Source: Enterobacter pseudoroggenkampii (lineage in GTDB: Bacteria > Pseudomonadota > Gammaproteobacteria > Enterobacterales > Enterobacteriaceae). From it: 64,000 nt of DNA. The stretch covers positions 2,604,001 to 2,668,000 of the forward strand of contig NZ_JAPMLV010000001.1 of the NCBI RefSeq assembly GCF_026420145.1, given 5' to 3'. Every line of letters starts with the position of its first letter. Positions within the stretch are counted from its first letter, which is position 1. Shown here piece after piece: positions 36,143-47,011 of this stretch. The notes beneath the pieces are model-generated. The model was not told the DNA's origin and ran no database searches. It saw nothing but the letters and a program-made list of their open reading frames with translations. The position numbers were made by a program, and so were the translations under genes.

Positions 36143-37720
36143 TCATTCCCACTCAATCGTAGCCGGTGGCTTACCGCTGATGTCATACACCACGCGGGAA
36201 ATACCGTTCACTTCGTTGATGATGCGGTTAGACACGCGGCCTAAGAAGTCATACGGCAGGTGCGCCCAGTGCGCGGTCATGAAGTCGATGGTTTCCACCG
36301 CACGCAGGGAAACAACCCAGTCGTACTTACGGCCATCGCCCATCACACCGACGGAGCGAACCGGCAGGAACACGGTGAACGCCTGGCTTACCTTGTTGTA
36401 CAGGTCAGCTTTGTGCAGCTCTTCGATGAAGATAGCATCCGCGCGACGCAGCAGGTCGCAGTACTCTTTCTTCACTTCACCCAGCACGCGCACGCCCAGA
36501 CCTGGACCCGGGAACGGGTGACGGTAGAGCATGTCGTACGGCAGACCCAGTTCCAGACCGATCTTACGCACTTCGTCTTTGAACAGCTCGCGCAGCGGTT
36601 CAACCAGACCCATCTTCATCTCTTTCGGCAGGCCGCCCACGTTGTGGTGAGATTTGATGACGTGTGCTTTACCGGTAGCGGATGCGGCAGATTCAATCAC
36701 GTCAGGGTAGATGGTCCCCTGCGCCAGCCACTTCACGTCGTCCAGCTTCAGCGCTTCTTCGTCGAACACTTCCACGAACACGCGGCCGATGATCTTACGT
36801 TTCGCTTCCGGATCGTTCTCGCCTTTCAGCGCGTCCAGGAAGCGCTGCTCGCCTTCCACGTGAACGATGTTCAGACCAAAGTGGTCGCCGAACATGTCCA
36901 TAACCTGCTGGGCTTCGTTCAGGCGCAGCAGGCCGTTGTCCACGAAGACGCAGGTCAGGTTTTTGCCGATGGCGCGGTGCAGCAGCATCGCGGTCACGGA
37001 GGAGTCCACGCCGCCGGAGAGACCGAGGATCACTTTGTCATCGCCAACCTGCTGGCGGATACGCTCAACGGCGTCGTCGATGATTTTTGCCGGGGTCCAC
37101 AGCGCTTCACACTGGCAGATGTCGCGCACGAAGCGCTCCAGCATACGCATACCCTGACGGGTGTGGGTCACCTCCGGGTGGAACTGCACGCCGTAGAAGC
37201 GTTTTTCTTCGTTCGCCATGATGGCAAACGGGCAGCTCTCGGTGCTGGCAACGGTGACGAAGTCAGACGGGATAGCGGTGACTTTGTCGCCGTGGCTCAT
37301 CCACACGTCCAGCAGCGGTTTGCCGTCTGCGGTCAGGGAGTCTTCGATACCGCGCACCAGGGCGCTGTCGGTCACCACTTCTACCTGCGCATAGCCGAAC
37401 TCGCGCTCGTTAGATCCTTCTACGTGACCACCCAGCTGCATGGCCATGGTCTGCATGCCGTAGCAAACGCCGAATACCGGCACGCCAGCTTCGAACACGT
37501 ACTGCGGCGCGCGCGGGCTGTTCTCTTCGGTGGTGCTTTCCGGGCCGCCGGACAGGATGATGCCGCTTGGATTGAATTCGCGAATCTGTGCTTCCGTGAC
37601 ATCCCACGCCCACAGCTCACAGTAAACGCCCAGTTCACGTACGCGACGCGCCACCAGCTGAGTGTACTGAGAACCGAAGTCCAGGATGAGAATGCGATGT
37701 TTATGAATGTTTTCCGTCAT
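36143..37720 (-). CDS. guaA: GMP synthase (glutamine-hydrolysing)
   Basis: 525 residues, the same length as E. coli GuaA. It aminates XMP to GMP with glutamine and ATP. The N-terminal class-I amidotransferase domain has the nucleophile Cys in GVCYGMQ (about residue 86) and the His/Glu pair in QFHPEVTH (about 181-183). The ATP-pyrophosphatase domain begins with the P-loop [10 protein letters not shown] (about 233-242), and the C-terminal dimerisation domain includes [12 protein letters not shown]. It follows guaB by 67 bp, which contain a GC-rich hairpin (37757-37778), in the guaBA operon. Confidence 0.97.
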   Translation of the reverse strand: MTENIHKHRILILDFGSQYTQLVARRVRELGVYCELWAWDVTEAQIREFNPSGIILSGGPESTTEENSPRAPQYVFEAGVPVFGVCYGMQTMAMQLGGHVEGSNEREFGYAQVEVVTDSALVRGIEDSLTADGKPLLDVWMSHGDKVTAIPSDFVTVASTESCPFAIMANEEKRFYGVQFHPEVTHTRQGMRMLERFVRDICQCEALWTPAKIIDDAVERIRQQVGDDKVILGLSGGVDSSVTAMLLHRAIGKNLTCVFVDNGLLRLNEAQQVMDMFGDHFGLNIVHVEGEQRFLDALKGENDPEAKRKIIGRVFVEVFDEEALKLDDVKWLAQGTIYPDVIESAASATGKAHVIKSHHNVGGLPKEMKMGLVEPLRELFKDEVRKIGLELGLPYDMLYRHPFPGPGLGVRVLGEVKKEYCDLLRRADAIFIEELHKADLYNKVSQAFTVFLPVRSVGVMGDGRKYDWVVSLRAVETIDFMTAHWAHLPYDFLGRVSNRIINEVNGISRVVYDISGKPPATIEWE

Positions 37721-37787
37721 TGACGCTAATTCCGAGGCAAGTGAAACAAAAACAGAGCGCCCGGCAGGAGCCGGGCGCGGAAACTTA

Positions 37788-39254
37788 TCAGGAGCCCAGA
37801 CGGTAGTTCGGGGACTCTTTGGTGATCGTCACGTCGTGAACGTGGCTCTCCTGGATACCCGCACCGCTGATGCGTACGAATTCCGCTTTAGTACGCAGCA
37901 GGTCAATGGTACCACAGCCGGTCAGACCCATACAGGAGCGCAGGCCGCCCATCTGCTGGTGGATGATCTCTTTCAGACGGCCTTTATAGGCAACGCGACC
38001 TTCGATACCTTCCGGCACCAGTTTGTCAGCGGCGTTATCGGTCTGGAAGTAACGGTCAGATGAACCTTTGGACATCGCGCCCAGGGAGCCCATGCCGCGG
38101 TAGGATTTGTAAGAACGGCCCTGGTAGAGTTCGATTTCACCCGGGGATTCTTCGGTACCGGCCAGCATGGAGCCCACCATCACCGCCGCTGCACCCGCAG
38201 CGATCGCTTTCGCGATGTCGCCAGAGAAGCGGATACCGCCGTCAGCGATAACCGGAATACCGGTGCCTTCCAGGGCTTCAACCGCGTCAGACACCGCGGT
38301 GATCTGTGGAACGCCCACGCCGGTCACGATACGCGTGGTACAGATAGAGCCAGGGCCGATACCCACTTTCACCGCGCTGCAGCCAGCGTCAGCCAGCGCG
38401 CGAGCGCCTGCGCCAGTGGCCACGTTACCGCCGATGATCTGCAGGTCAGGGTATTTGGCACGGGTGTCGCGAATACGTTGCAGAACGCCTTCGGAGTGGC
38501 CGTGAGAGGAGTCAATCAGCAGGACGTCAACGCCCGCAGCAACCAACGCGTCAACGCGCTCTTCGTTACCGGCACCTGCGCCAACCGCAGCACCGACGCG
38601 CAGACGGCCATGCTCGTCTTTACAGGCGTTCGGTTTACGTTCTGCTTTCTGGAAATCTTTAACGGTGATCATGCCGCGCAGGTGGAAGTTGCTGTCTACA
38701 ACCAGCGCTTTTTCAACGCGTTTTTCGTGCATTTTTGCCAGCACCACGTCGCGGGTTTCACCTTCGCGAACGGTGACCAGACGCTCTTTTGGCGTCATGT
38801 AAACGCTGACAGGCTGGTTCAGGTCAGTCACGAAACGCACGTCACGACCGGTGATGATACCGACCAGTTCGTTCTCTTCGGTCACCACCGGGTAACCGGC
38901 GAAGCCGTTACGCTCGGTCAGGGCCTTCACTTCGTGCAGGGTGGTGGTTGGCAGAACGGTCTGTGGATCGGACACGATACCGGATTCATGTTTCTTCACG
39001 CGGCGAACTTCTTCCGCCTGACGTTCGATAGACATGTTTTTGTGAATAAAGCCAATGCCACCTTCCTGTGCCAGGGCAATAGCCAGGCGCGCTTCAGTCA
39101 CGGTGTCCATTGCCGCAGAGAGCATAGGAATGTTCAGGCGAATGGTTTTCGTCAACTGCGTGCTGAGATCGGCAGTATTCGGCAGAACGGTGGAGTGAGC
39201 GGGAACGAGGAGGACGTCGTCAAACGTCAGTGCTTCTTTAGCGATACGTAGCAT
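37788..39254 (-). CDS. guaB: Inosine-5'-monophosphate dehydrogenase
   Basis: 488 residues, equal to E. coli GuaB. It oxidises IMP to XMP with NAD+, the committed step to guanine nucleotides. A TIM barrel is interrupted by two CBS domains (about residues 93-205). The catalytic cysteine lies in [11 protein letters not shown] (about 300-310), and the mobile-flap region [14 protein letters not shown] is present. I chose the ATG at 39254 (MLRIAKEAL); a TTG two codons upstream is unlikely. It is divergent from xseA, with a PurR-like box between. Confidence 0.97.
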   Translation of the reverse strand: MLRIAKEALTFDDVLLVPAHSTVLPNTADLSTQLTKTIRLNIPMLSAAMDTVTEARLAIALAQEGGIGFIHKNMSIERQAEEVRRVKKHESGIVSDPQTVLPTTTLHEVKALTERNGFAGYPVVTEENELVGIITGRDVRFVTDLNQPVSVYMTPKERLVTVREGETRDVVLAKMHEKRVEKALVVDSNFHLRGMITVKDFQKAERKPNACKDEHGRLRVGAAVGAGAGNEERVDALVAAGVDVLLIDSSHGHSEGVLQRIRDTRAKYPDLQIIGGNVATGAGARALADAGCSAVKVGIGPGSICTTRIVTGVGVPQITAVSDAVEALEGTGIPVIADGGIRFSGDIAKAIAAGAAAVMVGSMLAGTEESPGEIELYQGRSYKSYRGMGSLGAMSKGSSDRYFQTDNAADKLVPEGIEGRVAYKGRLKEIIHQQMGGLRSCMGLTGCGTIDLLRTKAEFVRISGAGIQESHVHDVTITKESPNYRLGS

Positions 39255-39305
39255 GGGCAATATCTCTGACCTGGGTGGTTAAATATTGCCGTGGCATTAT
39301 ACAGA

Positions 39306-39321
39306 GCGTAACCGATTGCAT
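39306..39321 (-). promoter_or_regulatory. PurR box of guaBA
   Basis: On the minus strand ATGCAATCGGTTACGC matches the PurR consensus ANGCAANCGNTTNCNT except at the last base. It lies 52 bp upstream of the guaB start. guaBA is a known PurR target in E. coli. Confidence 0.7.
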
Positions 39322-39383
39322 CCACACTTTTTTAAAAAAAATGCTTGCGCTCACCTCTCAGCAGGTTACTATCGACTGAATAA

Positions 39384-40787
<1,404 letters not shown>

Positions 40788-40845
40788 TTCTTCGCCAGTT
40801 ACTTACTATACTGCTGCTATTCCCTTTTTTAATAAGGAGAGCAGC

Positions 40846-41865
40846 ATGCCCCATCTTTATAGCGTTATTCCCCCTTATATTCTTCGTCGTATTATCGAAA
40901 GCGGTTCCGAGCCGCAGCAGCGCTGTGCCCGCCAGACCTTAACCCACGTCCAGACGCTGATGGCCCATATGCCGGGCAAACCCGCCGCGCCGCACGTGAA
41001 TAAAGCCGGACAGCTGGAGCGCGATATTTACGACGCGAAGCAGACCCAGGAGCTGCCGGGTACGCAGGTGCGTTACGAAGGCCAGCCGTCGAACGGCGAT
41101 GTAGCGGTGGATGAAGCTTACGATTATTTGGGTATTACCCATGATTTCTTCTGGAAAGAATATCAGCGCAATTCGCTCGATAACAAAGGGCTTATTTTAA
41201 CCGGCACCGTTCACTACGGTCGGGAATATCAGAATGCCTTCTGGAACGGTCAGCAGATGGTATTTGGCGACGGCGACGGGGAAATATTTAACCGCTTTAC
41301 CATCGCCATCGACGTGGTGGCGCACGAGCTGAGCCACGGCGTGACCGAGACCGAAGCCGGGCTTATCTACTTTGAGCAGTCCGGCGCGCTGAATGAGTCG
41401 CTGTCGGACGTGTTTGGCTCCCTGGTGAAGCAGTACCATCTGAAGCAAACCGCCGATAAAGCGGACTGGCTGATTGGTGAAGGGCTGCTGGCGAAAGGGA
41501 TCAACGGTAAAGGGCTGCGCTCAATGTCTGAACCCGGCACCGCCTACAACGATCCGCTGCTTGGCAAAGACCCGCAGCCCGCGCACATGAAAGATTTCAT
41601 CAAAACGCGCGAGGATAACGGCGGCGTGCATCTGAACTCCGGCATCCCCAACCGGGCATTTTATCTGGCCGCGACGGCGATCGGCGGCTACGCCTGGGAA
41701 AAAGCGGGTTATGCCTGGTACGACACGGTTTGCGATCGCAATCTGGCGCAGGATGCGGATTTTGAGGCCTTCGCAAAACTGACAATCGCGCACGGAGAGA
41801 AACGCTCCGGCGGCGACGTTGGGGCGGCCATTAAACAAGCCTGGGAACAGGTGGGAGTGTTGTAA
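40846..41865 (+). CDS. Protealysin-like M4 (thermolysin-family) metallopeptidase
   Basis: 339 residues. A short protealysin-type propeptide (about 1-50) carries the conserved PPYILRRI motif, and no signal peptide is seen, as in protealysin and grimelysin of Serratia. The catalytic domain has the zinc site HELSH (His160, Glu161, His164) and third ligand Glu184 in ALNESLSD. A catalytic-histidine region follows at GGVHLNSGIPNRAF. GGAG precedes the ATG. Protealysin-type enzymes cleave bacterial and host proteins such as actin and are linked to invasion. The emfourin inhibitor gene starts on the base after the stop codon. Confidence 0.9.
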   Translation: MPHLYSVIPPYILRRIIESGSEPQQRCARQTLTHVQTLMAHMPGKPAAPHVNKAGQLERDIYDAKQTQELPGTQVRYEGQPSNGDVAVDEAYDYLGITHDFFWKEYQRNSLDNKGLILTGTVHYGREYQNAFWNGQQMVFGDGDGEIFNRFTIAIDVVAHELSHGVTETEAGLIYFEQSGALNESLSDVFGSLVKQYHLKQTADKADWLIGEGLLAKGINGKGLRSMSEPGTAYNDPLLGKDPQPAHMKDFIKTREDNGGVHLNSGIPNRAFYLAATAIGGYAWEKAGYAWYDTVCDRNLAQDADFEAFAKLTIAHGEKRSGGDVGAAIKQAWEQVGVL

Positions 41866-42216
41866 ATGCAGGTTCCGGAACTGACGGATGACGCCGTGGT
41901 TGAGCTGGCCCGGGAAGGCGGCGTCGCTTATATTCCTAAGCTGAGCGGCCAGCGCACCATCGCGCTCTCCTCGCTCAATGAGGCCCAGCGCCAGCGTCTG
42001 GTGAGCATCCTGGAGCAGGCCTTTCCGCGCGGTCAGCCGCCGGGACAGGCCTCGTCACCCGGCAGCGGCGACCAGCGCTATTTCCGCATCCAGATTATCT
42101 GGACCGGGCAAAATCAGGCGCACTACGCCGATATCATCGTGCTGGTACCGGAGCAGGAAGCGCCCGAGTCGCTGGTCGAGCTGTGGAAGAAAGGCGAAGG
42201 CTGCGTGTGCGATTAA
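41866..42216 (+). CDS. Emfourin-like protealysin inhibitor
   Basis: A 116-residue protein whose ATG directly abuts the stop of the M4 peptidase gene. Its position, size and the pattern ELAREGGVAYIP with YFRIQIIWTG and ADIIVLVPEQEAP fit emfourin (M4in), the protealysin inhibitor described from Serratia proteamaculans. It would bind the peptidase tightly in the cytoplasm and keep it inactive. A Gly/Pro/Ser-rich loop (about residues 52-65) separates two halves. The stop overlaps that of the convergent yfgJ by four bases. Confidence 0.85.
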   Translation: MQVPELTDDAVVELAREGGVAYIPKLSGQRTIALSSLNEAQRQRLVSILEQAFPRGQPPGQASSPGSGDQRYFRIQIIWTGQNQAHYADIIVLVPEQEAPESLVELWKKGEGCVCD

Positions 42217-42434
42217 CCTTCGGCCCGAACAAACTCCACGCGTTTTTTAGAGATAAGACCGTGGCCGTTCTGGCAGAAATAATCCACCGCCCCGCAGGCT
42301 TTTAAGACCTGGAGTGGCTGATGACACTCCGGGCAGCGGGCTTCAAGCGCAATATCCTTATTACAGCTCTCGCAGTGTGCCACCCCGTTCACGGGCTCAA
42401 GCGGTGCCTGGCAATCCGGGCAGGTAATCGTCAT
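42213..42434 (-). CDS. yfgJ: Zinc-ribbon protein YfgJ
   Basis: A 73-residue protein with four pairs of cysteines or histidines in zinc-ribbon form: CPDC, CESC, CPEC and later CQNGH. The C-terminal half, HQPLQVLKACGAVDYFC and GLISKKRVEFV, is the same as E. coli YfgJ. It is a small cytoplasmic zinc-ribbon protein of unknown function. In E. coli it lies directly between xseA and der; here accessory genes flank it on both sides. Confidence 0.9.
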   Translation of the reverse strand: MTITCPDCQAPLEPVNGVAHCESCNKDIALEARCPECHQPLQVLKACGAVDYFCQNGHGLISKKRVEFVRAEG

Positions 42435-42484
42435 GGTGACTCCTTCAAAGCGTTGAGGTCTGCGATAATTTTACCACGTTGCGT

Positions 42485-43519
42485 TCAGTGCGGGCCACGC
42501 AGCTGTTGCTGCAAGGTCAGCAGCAGCTCAACTTCCTCAATTCGGCGACGCGTCGTACGGCTCACCTCGTGCGGATCCCGTTCAAACAGGCTGTTGGCGC
42601 CCAGGATCTGCTCTGCAAGACAGTGCTCGTAGATCGTGCCGGGAATTGTCCAGCACTGGCGCGTGTCGCCATCGATCATCTCCAGTACATCTTCAGCGCC
42701 GCGCCGGTCGTAACTGATGGTCCGCCCGTCACGCAACCAGAGCCGTAAGCCTTTTTGCCCGCCAGCGGGTCCCGCATATTTATTAAGCCAGATATCCACC
42801 GGCACGCCGCTGATGCGGCCCTGCAGATGCGCCTCGCCCTCCGCCGTGGTCAGGTCGCCTTTTGCGATATCGCGGCCCAGGCGGTCTTTAGCCGTCACCA
42901 CCTGCAACGTCATCTCATCATTCCCGCCCAGATATCGCACCGTTTCGCGCAGCATCGCTAGCACGTGCGTACCGATATCCAGAATCACGCCATCAGGGTG
43001 ACGAAGCGAACGGGTGTCCGGCTCGCCGGTGGCAAAGTTAAGCGCGATGGGTTCCCCAGCGGCGTTAACTCCGCTCGGCTCCTGCAAATAGCCGTCGATT
43101 TTGACGATATCAGAGACATTGCCAACCAGCGACCGCTTAACCGTTTCGATGCGCGCCATCCAGTGATCGAGCGCCAGCACGCGGGATGCGACGTCAGGGT
43201 TTGCCAGCAGCGCGTTGAGCTTTTCGATTTGGGACAGCGTGGCGACAATCGGTTTTTCAACTACGATGCGGGAAACCGATGAGGCGAGAGCGTGTTCAAG
43301 CACCTCAAGATGGTGCAGCGACGCCGTGGTAATAAACAGGGTATCAAGCGGCTGGGAGAGGAGTTCAGCCAGTGTGGCACAACGCGTTACCCCCTCCGGC
43401 TGTTTTACGGGCTGGATATCAAAGCCTAAACAGTGAGGGATATTATCAAAGCATTTTCGTATTGCGGGCAGGTAAGCTGTTTCAACGACTGCGCCAAGAC
43501 CCACAAACCCTAACAGCAT
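42485..43519 (-). CDS. Gfo/Idh/MocA-family oxidoreductase
   Basis: A 344-residue dinucleotide-binding oxidoreductase. The N-terminus MLLGFVGLGAVVETAYLPAI forms the Rossmann motif, although GxGxxG is changed to GLGAVV. The catalytic lysine motif is VVEKPIVA (about residues 87-94). ILDIGTHVLAML (about 178-189) contains the active-site Asp and His. The ATG at 43519 follows GAGGTAAGAAT. It is 58 bp after the POT transporter gene on the same strand, so the two are probably co-transcribed. The substrate is unknown; a sugar or sugar acid is typical of the family. Confidence 0.82.
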   Translation of the reverse strand: MLLGFVGLGAVVETAYLPAIRKCFDNIPHCLGFDIQPVKQPEGVTRCATLAELLSQPLDTLFITTASLHHLEVLEHALASSVSRIVVEKPIVATLSQIEKLNALLANPDVASRVLALDHWMARIETVKRSLVGNVSDIVKIDGYLQEPSGVNAAGEPIALNFATGEPDTRSLRHPDGVILDIGTHVLAMLRETVRYLGGNDEMTLQVVTAKDRLGRDIAKGDLTTAEGEAHLQGRISGVPVDIWLNKYAGPAGGQKGLRLWLRDGRTISYDRRGAEDVLEMIDGDTRQCWTIPGTIYEHCLAEQILGANSLFERDPHEVSRTTRRRIEEVELLLTLQQQLRGPH

Positions 43520-43577
43520 ATTCTTACCTCGTTGAGTAAATTGCCGGGGCATAACGCCGCCCCGGCAAGCTCGAGGT

Positions 43578-45122
43578 TTATGAGGCGTTAGCTGCCGGTT
43601 TAGTCTGCGCATTTTCCAGCATGCGGCGTACCGGCACAATGAGGACGATCAGTACCGCGGCACAAATCAGCAGCGCGACGGAGCAGCGCGCAAAGAGATC
43701 CGGCAGCATATCCAGCTGGTCGGCCTTCACGTGGCCGCCAATCAGGCCCGCCGCCAGGTTACCCAGCGCGCTCGCACAGAACCACAGTCCCATCATCTGA
43801 CCGCGCATTCTCTCCGGCGCCAGCAGCGTCATGGTCGCCAGACCAATCGGGCTCAGACACAGTTCGCCGAGCGTCAGCATCAGGATGCTGCCCACCAGCC
43901 AGAACGGCGACACGCCCGCCCCACCGTTGCTCAGCACGTTTTGTGCCGCCAGCATCATCAGGCCAAAGCCCGCTGCGGCACACAAAATACCGATAACAAA
44001 CTTGGTGATGCTGCTCGGGCGAATGTTCATGCTCGCCAGCTTCGGCCACGCCCAGCTGAACACCGGTGCCAGCAGGATGATGAACAGGGCGTTGATTGAC
44101 TGGAACCACACCGCCGGGATTTCAAAATCGCCGATCATGCGGTTAGTGTAGTCGTTGGCAAACAGGTTGAACGAGGTTGGTTTCTGTTCGAACGCGGACC
44201 AGAAGAACGCCGCGGAGATCAGCAGAATAAAGCAGACCAGCAGTCTGGCGCGCTCTTTACGGTTCAGGCCCGCAAAAACAAACAGATAAATGAAGTAGAG
44301 GGCAACGGACGCCGCGATCACGTAGACCAGCACGCTGGCCACCGCGACCGGGTTAATCACAATCACGCCCTGCGCAATCAGCGTTACGATCGTTGCCACG
44401 CCAGCCGCCAGCGCCAGCAGCCAAACGCCCACGCCGTTACGCTTCACCACCGGGCTGTTCCAGGTAGAGTCGAGGCCGACTTCGCCGTCATAGCGTTTCA
44501 TTGCCGGAACGGCAAACACGCGGAAGATAATCAGCGCCACCAGCATCCCGATACCGCCAATGCCAAAGCCCCAGTGCCAGCCGTGGGTTTTAATCAGCCA
44601 GCCGGAAATCAGCGGCGCGATGAACGAGCCCATGTTGATGCCCATATAGAACAGCGAGAAACCGCCGTCACGACGCGCGTCGCCTTTTTTATACAGGGTA
44701 CCGACCATCACCGAGATACAGGTCTTGAACAGCCCGGAGCCGAGCACGATGAACATCAGGCCGATAAAGAACAGGTTGTTCCCCATCACCGCCGAGAGCG
44801 CAATCGACAGGTGACCGAGCGCAATCAGAATCGAACCGTACCAGACGGCTCTCTGCTGACCGAGCCAGTTATCGGCCAGCCAGCCGCCCGGCAGCGCGGC
44901 CAGGTACATGGTACCGGCAAAGATACCGACAATCGCCGAGGCGTTTTCACGCGCCAGGCCCATCCCGCCGTCATAGACGGTGGCGGCCATAAACAGGATC
45001 AGTAACGGACGAATGCCGTAAAACGAGAAACGCTCCCACATCTCGGTGAAGAACAGGGAACCGAGCGGATACGGATGGCCGAAGAACGTTCGGCTCTCTT
45101 TTTGATTAACAGTGGATTGCAT
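43578..45122 (-). CDS. POT/PTR2-family proton-dependent transporter
   Basis: A 514-residue membrane protein of about 14 spans. The first helix has EMWERFSFYGIR, the ExxERFxYYG proton-coupling motif of the POT family, and FYMGINMGSFIAP (about residues 157-169) is the PTR2 signature region. The family imports di- and tripeptides with protons. The sequence is clearly not one of the four E. coli Dtp proteins as I remember them. It leads a two-gene unit with a Gfo/Idh oxidoreductase, which hints at a non-peptide or modified substrate. It is inserted between yfgJ and der relative to E. coli. Confidence 0.88.
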   Translation of the reverse strand: MQSTVNQKESRTFFGHPYPLGSLFFTEMWERFSFYGIRPLLILFMAATVYDGGMGLARENASAIVGIFAGTMYLAALPGGWLADNWLGQQRAVWYGSILIALGHLSIALSAVMGNNLFFIGLMFIVLGSGLFKTCISVMVGTLYKKGDARRDGGFSLFYMGINMGSFIAPLISGWLIKTHGWHWGFGIGGIGMLVALIIFRVFAVPAMKRYDGEVGLDSTWNSPVVKRNGVGVWLLALAAGVATIVTLIAQGVIVINPVAVASVLVYVIAASVALYFIYLFVFAGLNRKERARLLVCFILLISAAFFWSAFEQKPTSFNLFANDYTNRMIGDFEIPAVWFQSINALFIILLAPVFSWAWPKLASMNIRPSSITKFVIGILCAAAGFGLMMLAAQNVLSNGGAGVSPFWLVGSILMLTLGELCLSPIGLATMTLLAPERMRGQMMGLWFCASALGNLAAGLIGGHVKADQLDMLPDLFARCSVALLICAAVLIVLIVPVRRMLENAQTKPAANAS

Positions 45123-45423
45123 AATTCTCCCGAAAGGTATGTCGTCGTGCTTGTAAACACCAGCAGGTACGCCGGCCAGTTACGTATCTGGCCGATTTTT
45201 TACGTGCGGCGAAAAGTTAGTTAACCATTTGATAACCAGGCGCTAGTTTTGTCTAGTACCGGACTCTGGACTTTAAGATGAAAATTCGACGATTGTCTAC
45301 TTTCTTAGATTTAAACATGGTTAAAAGTGAATAGTGATTGACTTCACACAGGGAAAACCGGCGGTATGATTCGGCAAAAAAAAAGCCCGCGATAATCGCG
45401 GGCTTTCATGAGAGCGGCAAAGC
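45123..45423. other. Intergenic region between der and the POT gene (301 bp)
   Basis: No gene is seen. It holds the presumed POT promoter and leader, including a GGCCAG/CTGGCC hairpin (45174-45193) that is followed by T residues on the plus strand, and at its right end the terminator of der. Confidence 0.55.
45376..45403 (-). terminator. Terminator of der
   Basis: GCCCGCGA (45385-45392) pairs with TCGCGGGC (45396-45403) around a 3-nt loop. On the minus strand nine T residues follow (A at 45376-45384). It lies 20 bp past the der stop. Confidence 0.9.
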
Positions 45424-46899
45424 TTATTTGCTTTTCTTAATGTGCTTAATCAGGCGCTTACGCTTACGCATCTGGTTTGGCGTCAGGGTGTTGCGCTTGT
45501 TGGCGAACGGGTTTTCCCCTTCCTTGAACTGGATACGGATAGGCGTGCCCATCACGTCCAGCGATTTACGGAAGTAGTTCATCAGGTAGCGCTTGTAGGA
45601 ATCCGGCAGGTCTTTCACCTGGTTGCCGTGGATCACCACGATTGGCGGGTTATAACCACCGGCGTGGGCATATTTCAGCTTCACGCGACGGCCGCGCACC
45701 AGCGGCGGCTGATGGTCTTCTGCAGCCATGTTCATGATGCGCGTCAGCATCGCGGTGCTCTGACGACGGGTGGAGCTGTCATACGCTTCACGCACGGATT
45801 CGAACAGGTTACCGACGCCGCTGCCGTGCAGCGCAGAGATGAAGTGCACGCGGGCAAAGTCGATAAAGCCCAGACGGAAGTCTAGGGTCTCTTTCACCTG
45901 CTCACGAACCTCGTTGCTCAGGCCATCCCATTTGTTGACCACGATAACCAGTGAGCGCCCACTATTGAGGATAAAGCCGAGCAGAGAGAGGTCCTGATCG
46001 GAGATCCCTTCGCGTGCGTCGATGACGAGCAGCACGACGTTGGCATCTTCAATAGCCTGCAGGGTTTTGATAACGGAGAATTTTTCCACCACATCGGTGA
46101 TTTTCCCGCGCTTACGCACCCCGGCGGTGTCGATGAGGACATATTCACGCTCATCGCGCTGCATAGGGATGTAGATACTGTCGCGGGTGGTGCCCGGCAT
46201 ATCGTAAACGACCACGCGCTCTTCACCCAGAATACGGTTAGTAAGTGTAGACTTACCTACGTTTGGACGACCCACGATTGCCAGCTTGATCGGCAGATCC
46301 TGCGGGTTGAAGTCGTCTTCAGGCTCTTCTTCTTCGCCCTCTTCTCCGTCTTCGAACTGCGCCCAGTATTCAGCGTCTTCGTCTACTTCTTCCGGCGGGT
46401 TCACTTCGTCAACCCACGGCAGCAGAACGGTTTCCAGCAGGCTGGTGACGCCACGGCCATGCGATGCCGCAATCGGGTAGATTTCACCCAGGCCCAGAGA
46501 CCAGAAATCCGCGATGGCCTGATCGGCATCGATGCCGTCGGTTTTGTTCGCCACCAGGAAGGTCGGTTTTTCGCGTGAACGCAGGTGCTTAGCGATAGCG
46601 GAATCCGCCGGCATCAGGCCAGCGCGAGCATCCACCATAAACAGCACCACATCCGCTTCTTCAATCGCCAGCAGCGACTGTTCCGCCATGCGGGTTTCAA
46701 CGCCGTCTTCTGTGCCGTCAATACCACCGGTATCAATACAGATGAACTCGCGTCCTTCCACCTCTGCACGACCGTACTTACGGTCACGCGTCAGCCCCGG
46801 GAAATCCGCAACCAGCGCATCACGGGTGCGTGTTAAACGGTTAAAAAGAGTGGATTTTCCAACGTTAGGGCGCCCGACAAGCGCGACCACAGGTACCAT
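45424..46899 (-). CDS. der: Ribosome-assembly GTPase Der (EngA)
   Basis: 491 residues with two GTPase domains in tandem followed by a KH-like domain, the unique Der layout. Each domain has the P-loop GRPNVGKST (about residues 8-16 and 210-218) and an NKxD motif (NKTD, NKWD). A very acidic linker ([10 protein letters not shown]...EEEEPEDD) joins them. It is essential for maturation of the 50S ribosomal subunit. The ATG at 46899 ([11 protein letters not shown]) matches E. coli; upstream in-frame codons are non-coding. It is last in the ispG-to-der cluster, after a bamB terminator. Confidence 0.97.
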   Translation of the reverse strand: MVPVVALVGRPNVGKSTLFNRLTRTRDALVADFPGLTRDRKYGRAEVEGREFICIDTGGIDGTEDGVETRMAEQSLLAIEEADVVLFMVDARAGLMPADSAIAKHLRSREKPTFLVANKTDGIDADQAIADFWSLGLGEIYPIAASHGRGVTSLLETVLLPWVDEVNPPEEVDEDAEYWAQFEDGEEGEEEEPEDDFNPQDLPIKLAIVGRPNVGKSTLTNRILGEERVVVYDMPGTTRDSIYIPMQRDEREYVLIDTAGVRKRGKITDVVEKFSVIKTLQAIEDANVVLLVIDAREGISDQDLSLLGFILNSGRSLVIVVNKWDGLSNEVREQVKETLDFRLGFIDFARVHFISALHGSGVGNLFESVREAYDSSTRRQSTAMLTRIMNMAAEDHQPPLVRGRRVKLKYAHAGGYNPPIVVIHGNQVKDLPDSYKRYLMNYFRKSLDVMGTPIRIQFKEGENPFANKRNTLTPNQMRKRKRLIKHIKKSK

Positions 46900-46958
46900 G
46901 TTTGAAGCCTCATAAAATTCAAAATAACGTCGCTTTCGCGGCGTTTTTAAAAATGTCA

Positions 46959-46988
46959 AAACGGCTCCTGAGTGAACAGGAGCCGTTT
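46959..46988 (-). terminator. Hairpin terminator between bamB and der
   Basis: A 12-bp perfect stem, AAACGGCTCCTG (46959-46970) with CAGGAGCCGTTT (46977-46988), and a 6-nt loop, 23 bp after the bamB stop. The T-tract is short, so read-through into der is likely. Confidence 0.75.
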
Positions 46989-47011
46989 AGTATACTACAA
47001 CCGCCGGGTAA

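Noticed and set aside
45174..45199. GGCCAG/CTGGCC hairpin with T residues resembling a plus-strand terminator
   Set aside because: No plus-strand gene ends here; it lies in the leader of the minus-strand POT gene, so it is mentioned only as a hairpin.
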